Shown in pieces: positions 22,092-32,310 of a stretch of 64,000 nucleotides of DNA; the first letter of the stretch is position 1, and each line of letters starts with the position of its first letter. A program made the translations under genes and the position numbers. The notes under the pieces are model-generated. The model saw nothing but the letters and a program-made list of their open reading frames with translations, was not told where the DNA came from and ran no database searches. Source of the DNA: Takakia lepidozioides (lineage: Eukaryota; Streptophyta; Takakiopsida; Takakiales; Takakiaceae); contig CM060731.1 of the NCBI GenBank assembly GCA_030704615.1, positions 70,164,756 to 70,228,755 of the forward strand. The letters run 5' to 3'.

Positions 22092-25000
22092 TCACCAGTA
22101 CTCTCCACAAGAACAAACCCCATCTTCGAAGTGATGAAAGCGGTTTGCATCCCGAACAACAATTGCTCGCCCAACAATCTTTGAGATGAACTTGGTGGCC
22201 GTGTGGCAGTCACCACACACCCGAAGATTCTTGACAACACGGAGTGGTGTCCCAGGAGCAGTGCTGACCAGCCCAAAAGCAATTGCCAGCTTCTCACTGT
22301 GGTGGCAAAGAGAAAATTCCTTTTGCTCCTCCTCCACATCATGCAAAACAAAGCGGGTGTCAGGTGCGTAACCTGCCTCCTTCATCTGCCCAGACAATCT
22401 TCTCAGCTCAGCATGGATTTCCTCAATTTGTGGATGCAATTTGTCATTTACCACAAATGTGTGCACCCGGTTGCCGACCTCAATGCAGGAACGACCTGGC
22501 TCCTTCCTGACACCTCGGAGCTTCATCATTGTTCTCACCTTTGCAGCATCGTCCCACCTGCCCACTGTGGCATAGATGTTTGATAGCAAAACATAAGTTG
22601 CAGCATCCTGTTGATCCCACCTGAGGATAGATTTTGCCGCATGTTCTGCCACCTCCACATTGCTATGAATTCTGCAGGCACCAAGCAAGGCTTTCCACAC
22701 CACAACATCCGGTTTGATTGGCATCCTGTTAATGAAGTCCTCTGCCTCATCCAATCGCCCCGCACGCCCAAGAAGGTCCACCATGCAGCCAAAGTGCTCC
22801 ATTGTAGGAGTGACACCATGACCTTGACTCAGGGAGTCAAAGTAGTGTATGCCTTCATCCACTAGACCCCCATGGCTACATGCTCGGAGAACAGATAAAA
22901 ACGTGATATTGTTAGGCTTCAAGCCTTCCTTTTGCATTCCATCAAATAGTTGCAGGGCCTCCCTACGACAACCATGCTGGGCATATCCTGCAATCATTGC
23001 ACTCCATGACACCACATTTCGTTCAGCCATACTGTAAAACATTCCCTTTGCATCCTTGATGCTTCCACATTTGGCATACATGTCTATGAGACTATTGTTC
23101 AGAATGATATTTGGTACAATTCCTGCTTTACTGATGTCCGCATGGACCTCTTTGCCCTTCTCTAGGGATGCTATGCGGGCACATGCATTGCAAACACAAA
23201 CAAAAGTAACCTGGTTGGGTTTCACCCCTTCCTGCACCATTTGCTCATAGATTTCTAAAGCCTCCATTCCACACCCATGCTGGGCATAGCCTCCAATCAT
23301 CGCACTCCATGACACCACATTTCGCTCAGTCATACTGTCAAACACTCCCTTTGCATCCTTGATGCTCCCACATTTGGCATACATGTCCACAAGGGTATTG
23401 TCCAGAATGATATCTGGTACAATTCCAGCTTTCGTGATGTCCCCATGGACCTCTGTGCCTTTTTCCAGGTCCGCCAGGCTGGCACATGCGTTGCAAATGC
23501 AAACAAATGTGACCTGGTTAGGGGTCACTCCTTCCCGCACCATATGCTGATATATTTCCAAAGCCTCCATTCCACACCCATGCTGGACATATCCTGCAAT
23601 CATCGCACTCCACGAGACCACATTTCGTTCAGCCATATTATCAAACACTGCCTTTGCATCCTTGATGCTGCCGCATTTGGCATACATATCCAAAAGGGCA
23701 GTGTCCAGAATGACATCTCGTGCAATTCCTGCTTTCATGATGGCAGCGTCGACCTCTTTGCCCTTTTCCAGGGATGCCAGCCTGCCAGCTGCCTTCAGGA
23801 CACAAACAAATGTGACATAATTGGGCCTCATCCCTTCCTGGATCATCTGCTCATAGGTCTCCAAAGCCTCCATTCCAGATCCATGCTGGGTAAATCCTGC
23901 GATCATCGCATTCCATGACATCACATCTCGTTTGACCATATCTTCAAACACTCCCTTCGCATCCTCGATGCTTCCGCATTTCGCATACATGTCCACAATG
24001 GCAGTGCCCAAGATGATATTTGGCACAATTCCGGCTTTCACCATGGCAGAATGAACCTCTTTGCTCTTTTCCAAAGATGCCAGGCTGGCACATGCATTGC
24101 AAACACAAATGAATGTAACCTGGTCAGGCTTCACCCCTTCCTGCATCATTTGCTCATAGGTCTCCAAAGCCTCCATCCCACGTTCATGCTGGGCATACCC
24201 AGCAATCATTGCACTCCATGACACCACATTTCGTTTACCCATATTGTCAAACACTCGTTTTGCATCTTCGATGCTCCCACACTTGGCATACATATCCACA
24301 AGGGTATTGTCCAGGATGATATTTCGCACAACTCCAGCTTTCATGATGTCTGAATGGACCTTTATGCCCTTTTCCAGATCTGCCAGGCTGGCACACGCGT
24401 TGCAAACACAAACAAATGTCACCTGGTCTGGCTTCACCCCTTCCCCCATCATTTGCTCATAGGTCTCCAAAGCCTCCATACCAAACCCATGCTGGGAATA
24501 TCCTGCAATCATCGCATTCCATGACACCACATCTCGTTCAGCCATAGCATCGAACACTCCCTTTGCATCCTCGATGCTCCCACATTTGGCATACATGTCC
24601 ACAATGGTAGTGTCCAAGATGATATTGGGTGCAAGTCCAGCTTTTACAATGTCAGCATGGACCTCTTTGCCCTTTTCCAGGTCTGCCACGCTGGCACACG
24701 CCTTCAGAACACATATGAAGGTGACCTGGTTGGGTGTAGCACCTTCCCTCAGCATTTGCTCATAGGTCTCCAAAGCCTCCATCCCACATCCATGCTGGGC
24801 ATAGCCTGCAATCATTGCACTCCAGGACACCACATTCCGCTCAGTCATATTGTCAAATACTCCCTTTGCATCCTTGATGCTCCCACATTTGGCATACATG
24901 TCCAGGAGGACATTGCCCAAGCTTATATTTGGCACCATTCCAGTTTTAATGATGTTAGCATGAATGCCTTTGCCCTTTTCCAGGGCAGCCGTGCTGGCAC

Positions 25001-26375
25001 ACGCCTTGAGAACGCAAATGAATGTCACCTGGTTGGGCTTCACCCCGCTTTGCATCATTTGCTCATAGGTCTCCAAGGCCTCCCTACAATATCCCTGCTT
25101 GGCATATCCTGCTATCATTATGTTCCATGTAGTCAAACCTCGTTCAGGCATTTTATCAAATACTAGGCGTGCATCCAAAATATTCCCACACTTGGCATGC
25201 ATGTTGACTAGGTTGTTGTGTAGAAAGATGTCTGGCTTGAATCCACTTTGGATAATGTGGGCATGGACCTGCTTCCCCTCTGCTAGGTCTTTCATTTTGA
25301 TGCACTGCTGCAAGAGACAGACATAGGTTTTGGAGTCTGCTAAAATGCCCCCTTGGTTCAAAATCTGCAATGCCTCTTTCAATCGTCCTGCCGTACACAG
25401 TGTCCTCATATCCCCACATCTTTCGAAAGAAGTGGTCATGGTGGGGGTGTCTGACGACTGTGCTGCTGCTGCTTTTGCTTTCAAGTGACTATCTACCCAT
25501 AGAGGTTTATTGTAGCTGTCAATCCATAGCCACTTGTTGGTACTCTTGTGCATGAAATCTGGTCCTTTAAAAAGGATCTTTCCACCTCGAATGTCCCACC
25601 ATTGACTGGGGTTTGGAAAACATTCCTTCCAAAGCTTCTCGTCGTCTTTGTTTTCAAATTTTGGATCTTTGGCTGCATCCAGCTTTGACAATTCATCATC
25701 TACCCACAGAGGTTTCTTGCTGCTATCGATCCCCAGCCCCTCGCCAGTAGTCTTGTGCTTAAAATCTGGTCCTCTAGGATGGATGTTTCTGCCTCGATTG
25801 TCCCACCATTGGCTTTGGTTTGAAAAACCTTCCTTCTCCTCGTCTATATTTTTGAATTTTGGAAATTTGGCTCCAGATGCATCCAGCTTCTCCAATTCAC
25901 CATCCACCCAAGCAGGTTTCTTGCAGCTATCAATCCACAGTCCACCGATTGTACTTTGGTGCTCGAAATCTGATACTCTAGAATGAATCTTCCTGCCTCG
26001 ATTGTCACACCCTCGACTGGGGTCTGCAAAACACTCGTTGGAGAGCATGTCCACCTCTGGATTTTGCAGCTTTGGATATTTGCGTATGTGGCTTCCATTC
26101 TCATCCCCATGTCCATTAATTTGGTCGTCCTCTACTGGTCTCCACTGCCCCGCAATCAGCTCGAAACTGTTTGAAGAGAACCTGAATGCAACGCAGTTTC
26201 GAACATGCAAAGTGGTCCCGTCCAGATTGTACAGCCCAAACGTTTTTGAAGCTCTCAGAACAGGCCCAGTCTTGCAAGCAGCGTAGCCTCGGGTAGGCTT
26301 GTGACGGCACCCCGAGGTGTCACGGGAGCACACGGAGGATGCCTCGAGAGTCATGCTTATTGTAATCGATGCCAT
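22092..26375 (-). CDS. PPR1: DYW-class PPR protein with three N-terminal PDF motifs, 1427 aa
   Basis: Single-exon PPR gene, likely an organelle C-to-U RNA-editing factor. Residues 1-45 look like a transit peptide (Ser/Thr/Arg-rich). Three repeats follow at about 117-165, 185-232 and 252-300, each with the pattern WWDNRG-x-PDF-x-LWIDS-x-KP-x-WVD; the PDF triplet lies at 203-205 and 272-274 and is SDF in copy 1. This is the PDF motif known from plant OSB single-strand-DNA-binding proteins. From about 325 come PLS-type PPRs in eight triplets of about 101 aa, marked by MYAKCG and VVSWSAMIAGY. E and E+ regions follow (KALLGACRIHSNVEVAEHAA). The terminal domain has HSE at 1359-1361, CGDCH at 1387-1391 and a CSC near the end; it finishes in EYW, not DYW. 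All zinc and catalytic residues are present. It is head-to-head with PPR2. Confidence 0.95.
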   Translation of the reverse strand: MASITISMTLEASSVCSRDTSGCRHKPTRGYAACKTGPVLRASKTFGLYNLDGTTLHVRNCVAFRFSSNSFELIAGQWRPVEDDQINGHGDENGSHIRKYPKLQNPEVDMLSNECFADPSRGCDNRGRKIHSRVSDFEHQSTIGGLWIDSCKKPAWVDGELEKLDASGAKFPKFKNIDEEKEGFSNQSQWWDNRGRNIHPRGPDFKHKTTGEGLGIDSSKKPLWVDDELSKLDAAKDPKFENKDDEKLWKECFPNPSQWWDIRGGKILFKGPDFMHKSTNKWLWIDSYNKPLWVDSHLKAKAAAAQSSDTPTMTTSFERCGDMRTLCTAGRLKEALQILNQGGILADSKTYVCLLQQCIKMKDLAEGKQVHAHIIQSGFKPDIFLHNNLVNMHAKCGNILDARLVFDKMPERGLTTWNIMIAGYAKQGYCREALETYEQMMQSGVKPNQVTFICVLKACASTAALEKGKGIHANIIKTGMVPNISLGNVLLDMYAKCGSIKDAKGVFDNMTERNVVSWSAMIAGYAQHGCGMEALETYEQMLREGATPNQVTFICVLKACASVADLEKGKEVHADIVKAGLAPNIILDTTIVDMYAKCGSIEDAKGVFDAMAERDVVSWNAMIAGYSQHGFGMEALETYEQMMGEGVKPDQVTFVCVCNACASLADLEKGIKVHSDIMKAGVVRNIILDNTLVDMYAKCGSIEDAKRVFDNMGKRNVVSWSAMIAGYAQHERGMEALETYEQMMQEGVKPDQVTFICVCNACASLASLEKSKEVHSAMVKAGIVPNIILGTAIVDMYAKCGSIEDAKGVFEDMVKRDVMSWNAMIAGFTQHGSGMEALETYEQMIQEGMRPNYVTFVCVLKAAGRLASLEKGKEVDAAIMKAGIARDVILDTALLDMYAKCGSIKDAKAVFDNMAERNVVSWSAMIAGYVQHGCGMEALEIYQHMVREGVTPNQVTFVCICNACASLADLEKGTEVHGDITKAGIVPDIILDNTLVDMYAKCGSIKDAKGVFDSMTERNVVSWSAMIGGYAQHGCGMEALEIYEQMVQEGVKPNQVTFVCVCNACARIASLEKGKEVHADISKAGIVPNIILNNSLIDMYAKCGSIKDAKGMFYSMAERNVVSWSAMIAGYAQHGCRREALQLFDGMQKEGLKPNNITFLSVLRACSHGGLVDEGIHYFDSLSQGHGVTPTMEHFGCMVDLLGRAGRLDEAEDFINRMPIKPDVVVWKALLGACRIHSNVEVAEHAAKSILRWDQQDAATYVLLSNIYATVGRWDDAAKVRTMMKLRGVRKEPGRSCIEVGNRVHTFVVNDKLHPQIEEIHAELRRLSGQMKEAGYAPDTRFVLHDVEEEQKEFSLCHHSEKLAIAFGLVSTAPGTPLRVVKNLRVCGDCHTATKFISKIVGRAIVVRDANRFHHFEDGVCSCGEYW

Positions 26376-27453
26376 GGTTGCTCCTTGTCGAACTTTCGCA
26401 ACCTGCGCTGCTGCTGTGTAGGTTTGAAGGCAGTGTCCTGAGCCTGGTTAGTTCAAATCATCCACTGTCGCTCACACATTGGACTGGCCCCGACTCATGG
26501 ATCAACCAACAGCCATCTCCCTCCCTCTCTCTCTCTCTCTTTCTCTCTCGTTGCCAGGGGAAACAAACTGCACAATGACCCACTTCCATTGACAAGGAGC
26601 TGTGAACGGACCTCAGTCGCTCCAGCGATTCTCGTGATCACAGTGCTGCAATTCCTTCTCATCTCCCACCTCTCACCATCGGAGGATGACGGACGCAAGA
26701 GCGGGACTGACGCTTACGCAGCATCCACCTACCTGACGTTGCACTTCCGGCAGGCGGGATTGCAGCCCTAATATAGGGTCACTCTCCTTTATGATAGTTT
26801 AACTCCTGTAGTTCAAGTCCCCTCTAAGTATTGTCAGTTGTGAGATCAGTACACTCCATAAGCTTTGACGCTCTTTGAGTTTCAGGCATGAAGATCAACC
26901 ATGGAGCATGGAACAGCGCCGGCAATAGTTCTGTACAGGTCCTTCACAATTGTGGGACAACCGCAATGGCAAGGTCTGGCTTTCTTCTTGTATGGTCTGA
27001 AGTAGTTTGAAAGTAGCTTCTCCTCTTGGTAATAGGTTCTTCCTAAGCAAGCCATGAAATGCATTGCCCTAGAGTTACCTCCTGGAGTTTAGAAGGTATT
27101 TAAGAGGGTTAGTTCTTAGGAGGCTGTGTTTAGAAGTGTAGCTGCTCAGCTACACGCTGGAGGTATTCACAGACCAACCCAAGATAACTGGACTACAGAC
27201 ATAAGCAGCGCGTGACAGACAGCCTTTGGATTATGGGTCGGTGGAATCCTCCTTGGGTGTAAGAAAAGCTATATGCTTTCGTGACTCAAGGGCAAACAGA
27301 ATGTCTTAAGGGCCTCCTTCTTCTACACATTTAGGCTTGTTTTGTGTTCTTACCCGATTCGCCCCTAAATCTTTGGGTTTCGAAGGTTAGCTAATCAGGA
27401 AATCTATAGGGCTTCTGAATGTTTTTCACATGTTACTGCTAATGGGGTTGCAG
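26376..27453. promoter_or_regulatory. Divergent intergenic region between PPR1 and PPR2
   Basis: About 1.1 kb separates the two head-to-head PPR genes and must hold the PPR1 5' region. It contains a CT-rich stretch at 26517-26550 in the PPR1 leader area. A tRNA-like B-box sequence (GTTCAAGTCCC) lies near 26812. I cannot place a TATA box for either gene. The first exon of PPR2, expected to carry a transit peptide, should also lie here, because its first recognised exon opens at a 3' splice site (GGGGTTGCAG, ending at 27453). Confidence 0.5.
26517..26550. repeat. CT-rich microsatellite
   Basis: (TC)n tract of about 30 bases just upstream of the PPR1 start. CT repeats are common in plant 5' leaders. 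Confidence 0.8.
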
Positions 27454-30433
27454 GAAAACATCCAAAAACTGGAAAGACAGACAAGGAGAAGCTTTGGAAG
27501 GAATTATTTTCCAATCCCAGTCAATGGTGGGACAATCGAGGCAGCAAGGTGAATACCCATTATGGTACAGCAGAAGTAGAAGCAGACAACAAGTACACTG
27601 AATTTTTTTCTTGCAAATTGTCATCCTCCCTCTCTCCCCAGACGTTTGTAAAGGCTTGTCAGTAGTCAGGATAAGAACTAGTGTGGTAATTAGGGTAGGG
27701 GTGTTCACTAGAATTCCTTTACGGTAGCTGCTAGCAGCGATGGTTGTCAAGGCAGAGATAGCTGAAGGAGGCAAGGCTGGTGTTTGGGTCCAGATCCATC
27801 TGAGAGGGCCAGATTTCAAGCGCAAGCAAATCAATGAGCCAGTGTGGATAGACAGCTATAAGAAACCTCCATGGCTAGATGCTCAACTGGAAGAAGCAAC
27901 AGCACGGTCGATGAATTCAGGGACCACCACCATGACCACTTCCGAAAGAGGACCAAGGGAAGCTTTCCACAAGATCTCTTCTGGCACTCATAGGCATGTG
28001 AGGACGCTATGTGAGGCAGGACAACTGAAAGAGGCTCTGCACATTTTGAACCAAGGAGGTGTTTCAGCAGATTTCGATACTTACGTCTGTCTCCTGCATA
28101 AGTGCATGGAGATGAAGGTATTAGCAGCAGGAAAGCAGGTGCATACTCACATGATCCAAAGTGGATTTAAGCCAAATACGTTAATCCACAACATCCTCGT
28201 CAACATGTATGTCAAATGTGGGAGCATTGTTGATGCACTCCAAGTGTTTGGCGAAATGCCCGAACGGGGTTTGATCACGTGGAATACACTCATGACAGGA
28301 TATGTTAAGCATGGGTGCGGGATGGAGGCTTTGGAGGCCTATGAGCAAATGATACGGGAAGGGCTGAAACCTAACCAGGTCACATTCGTTTGTGTCTGCA
28401 ATGCGTGTGCGAGCCTGGAAGCCCTGGAAAGGGGCAAAGAGGTCCATGCTGACATAATGAAAGCTGGAATTGTACCAAATATGATTCTGAACACTACGCT
28501 TGTGGACATGTATGCCAAATGTGGAAGCATCGAGGATGCTAAGGGAGTGTTCAACAACATGGCTGAACGAAATGTGGTGTCATGGAATGCGATGATCGCA
28601 GGATATGCCCAGAAGCGATGTGGGATGGAAGCTTTGGAGACATATGAGCAGATGATGCAGGAGGGGGTGAAGCCAGACCAGGTCACATTTGTTTGCGTGT
28701 GCAATGCGTGTGCGAGCCTGGCAGCCCTGGAAAAAGGCAAAGAGGTCCATGCTGACATCATGGAAACTGGAATCGTACCAAATATGATTCTGAACACTAC
28801 CCTTGTGGACATGTATGCCAAATGTGGAAGCATTGAGGATGCGAAGGGAGTGTTCAACAATATGGCTGAACGAAATGTGGTATCATGGAGTGCGATGATT
28901 GCAGGATATACCCAGCATGGGTGTGGGATGGAGGCTTTGGATACGTATGAGCAAATGATGCGGGAAGGGGTGATGCCCAACCAGGTCACATTCGTGTGTG
29001 TTTGCAATGCGTGTGCAAGCCTGGCAGCCCTGGGAAAGGGCAAAGAGGTCCATGGTAACATAATGAAAGCCGGGATTGTACCAGATATCATTCTGAATAC
29101 GACCCTCGTGGACATGTATGCCAAATGTGGGAGCATCAAGGATGCAAAGGGAGTGTTTGACAATATGGCTGAACGAAATGTGGTGTCATGGAGTGCAATG
29201 ATTGCAGGATATGCCCAGCATGGGTGCGGGATGGAGGCTTTGGAGATGTATGAGCAAATGGTGCAGGAAGGGGTCAAACCAGACCAGGTCACGTTCGTTT
29301 GTGTTTGCAACGCGTGTGCAAGCCTGGCAGCCCTGGAAAAGGGCAAAGAAGTCCATGCTGACATAATGAAAGCTGGAATTGTACCAGACGGCATTCTGAA
29401 CAATGCCCTTGTGGACATGTATGCCAAGTGTGGGAGCATCCAGGATGCAAAGGGAGTGTTTGACAATATGGCTGAAAGAAATGTGGTGTCCTGGAATGCT
29501 CTGATCACAGGATATTCCCAGAAGAGGTGTGGGATGGAGGCTGTGGAGATCTATGAACAAATGATGCAAGAAGGGGTGAAGCCAGACACGGTCACATTCA
29601 TCTGCATTTGCAATGCGTGTGCAAGCCTGGCAGCCTTAGAAAAGGGCAAAGAGGTCCATGCTGACATTGTGAAAGCTGGAATTGTACCAGATGTCAGTTT
29701 GAACAATACCCTTGTGGACATGTATGCCAAATGCGGGAGCATTGAGGATGCAAAGGGAGTGTTTGACAACATGGCTGAACGAAATGTGGTGTCATGGAAT
29801 GCAATGATCGCAGGATATGCACAGCATGGTTCTCATAGGGAGGCCCTGCAATTATTTGAAGGAATGCAGAAGGAAGGCTTAACGCCAAACTGTATCACAA
29901 TTATATGTGTTCTCCAAGCATGTAGCCATGGGGGCCTAGTGGATGAAGGCAGACACTACTTCGATTCCCTAAGTCAAGATCATTGCCTCACTCTTACAGT
30001 GGAGCACTTTGGCTGCATGGTGGACCTCTTTGGCCGAGCAGGGCGATTGGATGAGGCCGAGGACTTCATGAACCAAGTTCCAGTCCAACCGGATGCTGTG
30101 CTGTGGAAAGCCTTGCTTGGTGCCTGCAGAATTCATGGCAATGTCGAGGTGGCAGAACGTGCCGCAAAATTTATTCTTAAGTTGGATCAACAGGACTCTA
30201 CAACTTATGTCTTGCTATCAGATATCTATGCTGCAGCTGGCAGGTGGGAAGATAATGCAAAGGTGAGAAAAATGATGAAAATGAGAGGTGTTAGAAAGCA
30301 GCCAGGGCGCTGCTTCATTGAGGTTGGCAACGGGGTACACAGATCAATTGTAGATGACAAATTCGATCCACAAATTGAAGAAATACATGCTGAGCTGAGA
30401 GGATTGGATGAAGGAGTAAGGGTACCTGCCTGA
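27454..30433 (+). CDS. PPR2: PPR protein with one split PDF motif, E region kept, DYW lost
   Basis: Paralogue of PPR1 on the opposite strand. Exon 27454-27548 encodes KLWKELFSNPSQWWDNRGSK, the first half of a PDF motif. A 245-base intron (gtgaat...tccag) follows, then exon 27794-30433 continues IHLRGPDFKRK and PVWIDSYKKPPWLDAQL. The join restores the same order as in PPR1 in phase 0. The rest encodes an initial PPR set (TYVCLLHKCMEMK), six PLS triplets with MYAKCGSIEDAKGVF and NVVSWSAMIAGY, and the E/E+ region (KALLGACRIHGNVEVAERAA). The frame then ends in GLDEGVRVPA and TGA where PPR1 has its DYW domain. Adjacent triplets are nearly identical in DNA. It may work as an E-type editing factor that recruits a DYW partner, or be a young pseudogene. 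An ATG at 27740 within the intron is not needed if the splice is real. Confidence 0.85.
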
Positions 30434-30690
30434 CAAGCGCCTTTTTACTGCATGAGGTGAAGGAGGAACAGGAAAGAATTTTCTCTTTGCCACCACAGTG
30501 AGAGGCTGACCATTGCTTTTGGGATGATCAGCACAGCCCCAGGGACGCCCCTTCTTGTCGTCAAGAACCTTTGGGTTTTGGTGACTGCTACACAGCCACA
30601 AAATTCATTGCAAAGATTTTTAGGCGAGGATTTGTTGTATGGCATGCCACCGCTCTCACCACTTGGAAGATGGGTTTGTTCTTGTGAGGA
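30421..30690 (+). pseudogene. Frame-broken DYW-domain remnant of PPR2
   Basis: Directly after the PPR2 stop the DNA still spells a DYW domain, but in three different frames. First comes PDKRLFTA, then HEVKEEQE one frame over. In the next frame FSLCHHSERLTIAFGMISTA keeps the HSE zinc/catalytic triplet and runs into GTPLLVVKNLW. The second frame resumes as GDCYTATKFIAKIF, where the CGDCH box has become GDCY. A final LEDGFV trace matches the PPR1 end FEDGV. At least three indels separate the pieces, and the terminal CSCGEYW is not recognisable. The gene lost its deaminase-like domain by small indels, not by a large deletion. Confidence 0.85.
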
Positions 30691-30699
30691 GCACCAGTG

Positions 30700-32310
30700 A
30701 AATGACCTTGGTGTCATAATGGTCTTGCTTCATCCATTCCCAGTGTGCAGCTGCTTGGCTCATTGACTGTTGCCTGGGAATATTGACGTCCTGTTGAGGG
30801 CATTTCCTCCGACCCTTCAAGATGTGGAAACTAAGCTCAAAACAGCAATATGCTCCTGCACAACCAACAGGAACCTGATTACAGGCATTAACTGTTGGTG
30901 TACAGGGACCACTATCATGCTAGAGTTGGATGCCTGCAACGCTGCTTTAGTTCCGAACTCGGCCACAGATGTGGCACATTGCTGTCATTGGACTGCAAAC
31001 TGGTCTTGCACCGAGATGAACAGAATGTACTGTTTTTTTGTAGCCTTGTGGCTATAAATCCCGTACTCAGTTTGGGCAGAAAGAGAGAGATGCTCTGGCC
31101 ACACGCAGGCTCAACCACCGCGGCCCTGAACCCCAGGGCCCATATTGCATGCCCAAGGGTCCCGCCCACATGAGGCCTCTACCCCACCTCCAAATCTTAC
31201 AGTGCTCGTAACCCAGGTTTAGTTCGACAAGATTTTTCTGTGCACACGGATTTTTATGGCCATCTCTAAACTCATCTCTGCCCTGTCTGCAACTGTCTCC
31301 ACACAGCCAACCCCTTGCATAAGCCCACTGAAACTCACAGGAGCTCACGGTAAAGGAGCTCATTGCATCTGAATCACAGTGGTCGAGGCACTCAAAGAGC
31401 TTCAACACCTGATATCGAGGCATGTCAGTTCAACTCTGTGCCCCGTCCTCATCAGCAAGGACTGTTGAAGAGTATTGGAGGGATACAGAGTGGAGGATGC
31501 GCATCCACTAGGAGGAAATCCGAAAGCATATTATTGAATTCTTGAATTCTAGAGACACATGCACTTTGCCTGCCAAGTTTTGAGCTGGACAATAAAAGAG
31601 CACCACAAAGTAAATTGAGAGCAAGGAGGCATGAGCACGACTCAATTCCCATCCTATGTCTAGTGTGTTCCCATCTGTCAGGGAGAAAATGAGGCGGCGA
31701 GAATGTATCTTGTACAGAATTTGACCCATGTTTAAAGCTTTTATTCAACGTCTACAATCTCTATCCGCTGTGTAAACTATTGTCGACCGTTGGCTTTCCC
31801 GCGTGCTGTCGTTCGAAAGCGAACGTGTGCTCTCCACGCTCTCGACTGTCTCGGTTTTTGGAGCATTCTTTGTGTGTTCTGCTGTTCTAGTTCCACAAGC
31901 TCTACGGGACCGTGTTCTTTGTAAATTTCTAGTGCTTTCGGTTTTCTGTATCGGCTTTTGGTGTCTCGTCCGACGGTTTTGAGGTGTGATCTGGTTGTGA
32001 CAGTGCTTCCTGTTAGGAGATTGTCGGAGACAAGTATGGCGTTGAGAATCAGACCGCGAACTTCACCCAATGACGAAAATGCTGCCCACCCACTTCTACG
32101 GGGTACCTATCTATACCCTCCCTTTTGCAAATGCAGACAATGAGATTCTCTAAACAGAAAGTCAAATCAGCAGTGCTAGATGCTGCTGTGGTTGCACTGC
32201 GTGCCACACGGGAGACTGTAAGAGCAGAGTGGTAGTGAATCTGAGAGGAAGAACGACTCAGAGACTAGGAAAAAGAATCTGACTTCCTCACTTGGAAATG
32301 AGCAGCGAAG
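30700..32310. other. Intergenic, 5' region of the 268-aa gene
   Basis: No domain recognised. The last part should contain the promoter and leader of the gene starting at 32311; CTATCTATACCC near 32106 is only a weak TATA candidate. Confidence 0.45.

Noticed and set aside
28339-29508. 389-codon frame antisense to PPR2, and similar long frames antisense to PPR1
   Set aside because: Shadow frames of the tandem PPR DNA; they repeat with the 303-base period and show no independent family motif.
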